From: Ornithodoros turicata
Taxonomy: Eukaryota > Arthropoda > Arachnida > Ixodida > Argasidae
Length of the DNA: 64,000 bases
Direction: 5' to 3'
NCBI RefSeq assembly: GCF_037126465.1
Contig: NC_088202.1
Span: 129,346,123-129,410,122, forward strand
Shown: one piece after another, positions 59,338 through 64,000 of the stretch
Layout: each line of letters starts with the position of its first letter
Position numbering within the stretch: position 1 is the first letter of the stretch
Notes under the pieces: model-generated
Databases searched by the model: none
What the model was told of the DNA's origin: nothing
The model's input: the letters and a program-made list of their open reading frames with translations, nothing else
Position numbers and translations under genes: made by a program

Positions 59338-59877
59338 ACGGGGGGTGTGCAGAAAAACGTGACCCACATTTTTACATGTAACTCGTTGTCTACTTATCCG
59401 AGGAACTTCCGGTGGCCTACGATGGCGTATTTATGCGTGCGAAAGCTACAGAAAAATCCTGGAAGCCGTACTCAGCGTAAAAAAATAAAGTGAGCGCGAA
59501 AACATGGGCTTCCATTCATTAGAATAGGGCGGTCATCACAGTGCATGGTAGCGCATTTCGGTTTCAGGAGAGTTATGTGCAGGCACCGCTAGGGGTACTG
59601 CCGATGAGCATCCATGTGGGACATCGTTTCGATTTATGCACCGATAGCTCCCCTAGCGGTGCTTGAACACAACTCTCCAACGTCCACCATGTTGCCCTAT
59701 TCTGATGAACGGAGGCCGACGTTTTCGTTGCTCCGTTTATTTTTTAAGCTGAGTATGGCTTACACAATTTTTCTGCACATTTCGCACGCATAAATGCGCC
59801 ACCGGAAGTTCGTTAGTTAGGTAGACAACAAGCTATGTGCCTAAATGCGGGTCATGTTTTTCTGCACACACCCTGTA
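59338..59877. mobile_element. Fold-back DNA element, ~540 bp
   Basis: The left end GGGGGGTGTGCAGAAAAACG is mirrored by TTTTTCTGCACACACCCTGT. Further inside, CTTCCGGTGGC pairs with GCCACCGGAAG, GGCACCGCTAGGGG with CCCCTAGCGGTGC, and the arms meet near 59610. Almost the whole element can form one hairpin. Confidence 0.88.
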
Positions 59878-60044
59878 TAGTGATCCGTTGCCCGCATTAG
59901 GGGGCACACGCTTGCAGACGTCACCGTTGTGTCCTATTGAAGAATATAAGGCAACCAAGGGCTATGTTTGTGAGCTGCTGAAACATAATTATCGACTTTT
60001 CTCTGGAATCTGAGACCCCGAAGCTTTTCACCAGGGAATGTACC

Positions 60045-60790
60045 GGGCGCATTCCCGTTACCGTTTTCATTTTCGTTACTGCAATATTTTCGTTTACGTT
60101 ATTGTTTCCGGTAATGGGATGACCGTTACAGAGCAGTACGGCAGGACAGCGCGTTCAGCTCTGTCAACACCCCGTTTTGCCCAAGTGGTGCTTCGGTGTC
60201 TCGCGTACGCACAAGTAATTTTGCATCGGTGAGATGAGTACGTCTTGCTGGATTAAAAAAAAAAAAGAAAGGCACTGTAGAAACATGTCTTCATCTCATA
60301 AAGTGTCGTGCTTAAAATCGGAGTTCGACCTGCCAAAATCTGCCAATCCAAAATCCATTCAATGTCGCATTCATCGGCTGACGTTCTCAGTAGTAAACAA
60401 CATTGCCATAGCCACGGTGAAATCACATGTTTGCGCCTCCGTGCTATATCATGGAATCTGTTGCGTAGGTCGTATGTGTGACGTCATGAGGACTGGGACG
60501 AGTTAAGCGACGGATGTACCCTCGAGAACCAATATTGCGCTTTCCACGGTCTCTTGTAGTATTCAGGGCATATATTACAGGGAACGGAGTCGCCAAAATA
60601 CAATGCATAAAATGAGAAGTCACTGGTGTCATCGCACAGCAGGAATAGCCATCACCCGAATTCAATACCGGACGACCATTTTCGTTTCCGGTGGTGAAGT
60701 ACTGTGGTATGGGTTTCTGTTTTGCGTTATCGTTGCCATTTCCAGTTTCGGCAATATACCGTTTCTGTTTCCGTCACCATTACTGTTCCG
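60045..60790. mobile_element. TTTCCGTTACCG-ended non-autonomous element, copy 2
   Basis: The ends carry GTTACCGTTTTCATTTTCGT and CCGTTTCTGTTTCCGTCACC. The interior aligns with 25935-26775, including CACCCCGTTTTGCCCAAGTG and CAATGTCGCATTCATCGGC, but lacks that copy's microsatellite. Confidence 0.65.
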
Positions 60791-61156
60791 TTCCCTGCTT
60801 TTCACTGAGCAAAAATCGGAAACAGCTGACGGGAACGTCACTGGAGTGAGACCACTGCCAAAAAGATATAAAGGCATATTAATTGGCCGCGGATTCTATT
60901 GAGAGCGAGAGCAGTTGTGCACAGAATCCCTCTAACATATGTGCGCTCAACACATGCATGCGCTACCACGCGCGCTTATATACTCCTACGTAAACGTAGC
61001 TAAATATGGTCCCAGGTATGGTCGCACTATGTAACGCATTTTGCATAGTATTGCCTCACCAGTATAATACACCAGATACAACTGCATATCGAACGTTTCC
61101 ATGGATATGCAGGTATCATCAGCAGCACATTGACGAATACAGACTCGACCGAGCAA

Positions 61157-61191
61157 AAGAAGAACCCCCCCCCCCCCACACACACACACAG
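61157..61191. repeat. (C)n(CA)n simple repeat
   Basis: A C homopolymer is followed directly by CA dinucleotides. Confidence 0.9.
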
Positions 61192-61333
61192 AATTCTCTT
61201 AGCGCCTAATGATACTCTCGTAATATAGAGAGAAACCTTGCCATCGTGCATCTCTGGTATTCTTGCGCCAGAAAATCACCAAATCAAATCAAATCAAATC
61301 AAACCTCCCCATTGCGCATGCACAAAAGAGGTA

Positions 61334-62278
61334 AGGCCGGAGTAACACTGGTTATACACGTGCTCCAAACATGTATGACATGTCTTCAAACATGTATGGA
61401 GCATGTATAATGCTCGGTCACACTGGTTATACAATTCTTGTTTGACAACATTGTTTGGTCCAAACGCGTGTATGATTATACATAGTCTCGAACATGGTGT
61501 TCAAACATCGGTCACACCGGTTATACAACTTGACTGGAGGAACAGTGGGAGTGGCTTAAACCGTGATGTATGGCACACGTCAGTGTCACAGTAACCAACC
61601 GAGGAGTTTATATAGCTTCCATTCGCGGACATCGCTATTCAAAATGTACGAAGATGACGAAGACGGGGCTGCACTTGCTGATTTTCGATTGTTTCATGCT
61701 CCATGTGCGCAGGCAAAGAGGTCGCCATTTTGAACGTACGTGCAACACAATGTCGCGAACACTGACTTACAACTTACTCGTGTAAATTAACTCACGCGCA
61801 TCACGATGTTGTTGACACTGACTCGTGCGAACGAAAACTGTCGTGGCGAATACGCCCGTTTATTCAACTTGTCCATTACCGTTTTTCGGCAGTGCCCAAA
61901 TACATCGTCGTGTGTTTGACAACATGTTCTCAAACATAGTCAGAGCGCTTGCTTGTATGACGGCACGGTCACACTGGTTATACACACGTGTTTTAAAACA
62001 TGTTTGCCGGTGTATAAGCAGTGTGACCAACACTGTATGATCATACATGTTTAAAGGATGTTTGTTATACACGTTCGTCATACATGTTTAAAGGATGTTT
62101 GTTATACACGTTCGTCATACATGTTTAAAGGATGTTTATTATACACGTTCGTCATACATGTATGACGGGATGTTCGTGTACAATGTATAACCAGTGTGAC
62201 TCCGGCCTATATACACGTTCGTCATACATGTATGACGGGATGTTCGTGTATAATGTATAACCAGCGTGACTCCGGCCT
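61334..62278. mobile_element. TIR element AGGCCGGAGT..ACTCCGGCCT with duplicated right end
   Basis: The left end AGGCCGGAGTAACACTGGTT is mirrored at 62208 (AACCAGTGTGACTCCGGCCT) and again at 62278, because the last 70 bp (62139-62208) are repeated in tandem. The interior is built from GTTATACA and CATGTTT words, with a 37-bp minisatellite at 62046-62156. No transposase. Confidence 0.85.
62046..62156. repeat. 37-bp tandem repeat, three copies
   Basis: Three adjacent copies begin CATGTTTAAAGGATGTTT and end CACGTTCGTCATA, with one base difference in the third. Confidence 0.95.
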
Positions 62279-64000
62279 AGACGTGCGCCTAGCATGGCTG
62301 CCGATCCGTTTCAATCCAACAGGTAATAATTTATAGTTTAATTCTCTCTCGAAAGGGTCGGTGAGTGACGTCAAATGCTTCCTTTTGGTGACAGTCTTGC
62401 CTTATGAATATCGCAAATGGTCGATTGAGAGATACTAAGCAAATACTGAGGTCTTCGATTGAATGCGCTTCACATATTGCCTTCTTTTTATAGTTCGGTG
62501 TATACGTGGTCATCTTTCAATTGCCTTTGTGTATGAGAGCTATTCCTGGATTGGAGAGCACAATAGTGTTTCAGCAGACCGCGTGACTGTCGTTATTTTT
62601 AGCGGGTCTTCGCGAACGAAAGAGGCAGCGCGATATTATCCATCCATCCATTCATTGAATAACGCGACGATTCCCAATAATAGTAACATTGCACAGGCTG
62701 ACCAGACGGTATTGAAAAAAAAAGAAAGAAAATGAGAGATGACATGTGGTAAAAGAATAGAGTGTGTAACAAAAAGACGATCAGGCGACTATCAGTTCCT
62801 CAGACAGGATGTCTCCACTGATCCTTAGCACGTCTTGCGGAGCACTGGATGCATATCCACAAGTGGCTCACTCATGTTTCATATGGTACGTGGAGACGTA
62901 AATATTAAGAAGAACGGCAATTGAATCTCTCCCGTAGATGTATACTGGCGGCATTGAATTAGCGTGAACACTCACGTCACGAGACTTTCTAGTATGGACA
63001 GTTCCTGCCACATTGCTACAACCAACGCATTATTTCCGGTGTCTGATTTCTTCCTCAGTCCCCGTTTTGGAATGTACAAAACAGGAAATGGGAACAAAAG
63101 TTCGGTCTGCTTCTCAACTTCGTGTTAGTGCTGGATGATTCACGATACTGGGTTAGAGTGGTGATGAGCCGGTGCGGTGCCGTGATTGGCCGGCTTGATA
63201 AGAGCGCTTGTGGAGATCTCCCAGGCTATAGTGTGATGTCAGCAGACGATCAGTCTGTTTGGTCTTGGGATAACCGTCCTCGACGTGCAGGAACTGATAC
63301 ACCTTGTGTTTCATTGTGCAGGTAAGGGTGCTTTTGTACGAAATGGAGTACAGGCGAACTTTTCACTGGCGATAAACTTTATGCTTATCACCGCTCGTCA
63401 TCAACGTTCATTTCGCCTGTATAGACTCTTCGAGGAACCATTAAACGAAAAGTCTCACATCGCCGCCGATACTTCAAACAGACACTGCTCCTTATGTTGT
63501 ACGTAAATGTATTAACCCTACAAAACATCATTTTGACTTATAGTTCTTCTTCAGTTACTCCAGTCCGCATAGCTCATGATAAAAAGCTTGCACGAAGATC
63601 TACATAACAGACGCTACGACCTGGGCCGGCGTCTACTTTTTGTTCCTAGGGGCACACTCCGAGATTTGCGCCCCTCCTCCCGCCCGTACCATACAACTTC
63701 TTTGGCCGTGCGTTCCGTGTGTGATTCCTAAGCACAGGACGCCCCGAAACCAAACACGGCACAACGGAATGAATGAAAAACGTACCATACGGCATCCATG
63801 GAACCTTTGATATATTCTAGTCTAGTGAAAGGATAGGCTTGTACACAGTGCGTTAGTATATGCCTTGCAAGGACCACACTTGTGACCGGCTAACAATGTG
63901 GGACGCCAAACACCGTGAACTCCCAGCCATCCGGCCGACATTTTTGCGCCCCCTCGGCGGACGTCTGAAGGGAGCAATTGCCCCTCTGCCCCCGCCCCCC
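62279..64000. other. Terminal interval without recognised genes
   Basis: No coding exon is supported. The final 350 bases are rich in GCGCCCC and CCCCTCTGCCCCCGCCCC words, similar in texture to the C-run in the leader of the mariner at 20775. Confidence 0.4.

Overview
This is a eukaryotic, repeat-rich window, most likely from an arachnid and probably a tick. The evidence is the intron-split genes with canonical GT..AG junctions, an Arkadia-type ubiquitin ligase, an intronless M13 (neprilysin-like) protein, a DUF4806-type gene, a tRNA-derived SINE and a dense load of mariner-, hAT- and pogo-like elements. The tick assignment is an inference from gene and repeat style; no species marker is present.

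Layout. 48-4501: the last three coding exons of the RNF111/Arkadia gene on the + strand, with introns full of transposon relics. 4502-8640: unique-looking sequence, at least partly the 3' UTR of that gene. 8650-10700: a large imperfect fold-back. 10981-11820: a TIR element that abuts an 8.8-kb satellite array (11829-20604, 39 monomers in two length classes, with higher-order duplications). The array ends against an intact mariner transposase (21085-22164) with unusual catalytic spacing. 22165-27000: small DNA elements and minisatellites. 27064-29715: an 883-codon, single-exon M13-family membrane protein whose zinc-binding HExxH motif is destroyed. 30000-38000: a nest of transposons. One old mariner (30665-36538, minus strand) is split by a hAT element, two 153-bp MITEs and a roughly 3.3-kb block, and a second hAT-like element lies beside it. 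38000-46280: mostly unassigned, with one fold-back and one tRNA-like SINE. 46286-47531: a mariner with nearly identical ends but a broken reading frame. 49810-50700: the last three exons of a DUF4806-like gene with a poly(A) signal. 50786-64000: further TIR, fold-back, SINE and mariner relics.

There are only three host genes that I can support: RNF111, the M13-like pseudoenzyme and the DUF4806-like gene. They show no sign of acting together. Everything else is mobile or tandem-repeat DNA. I see no CRISPR array, operon or viral gene. The items most worth a second look are the satellite with its nested higher-order structure, the predicted dead M13 ectoenzyme, the D,D39D mariner and the datable nested insertions.
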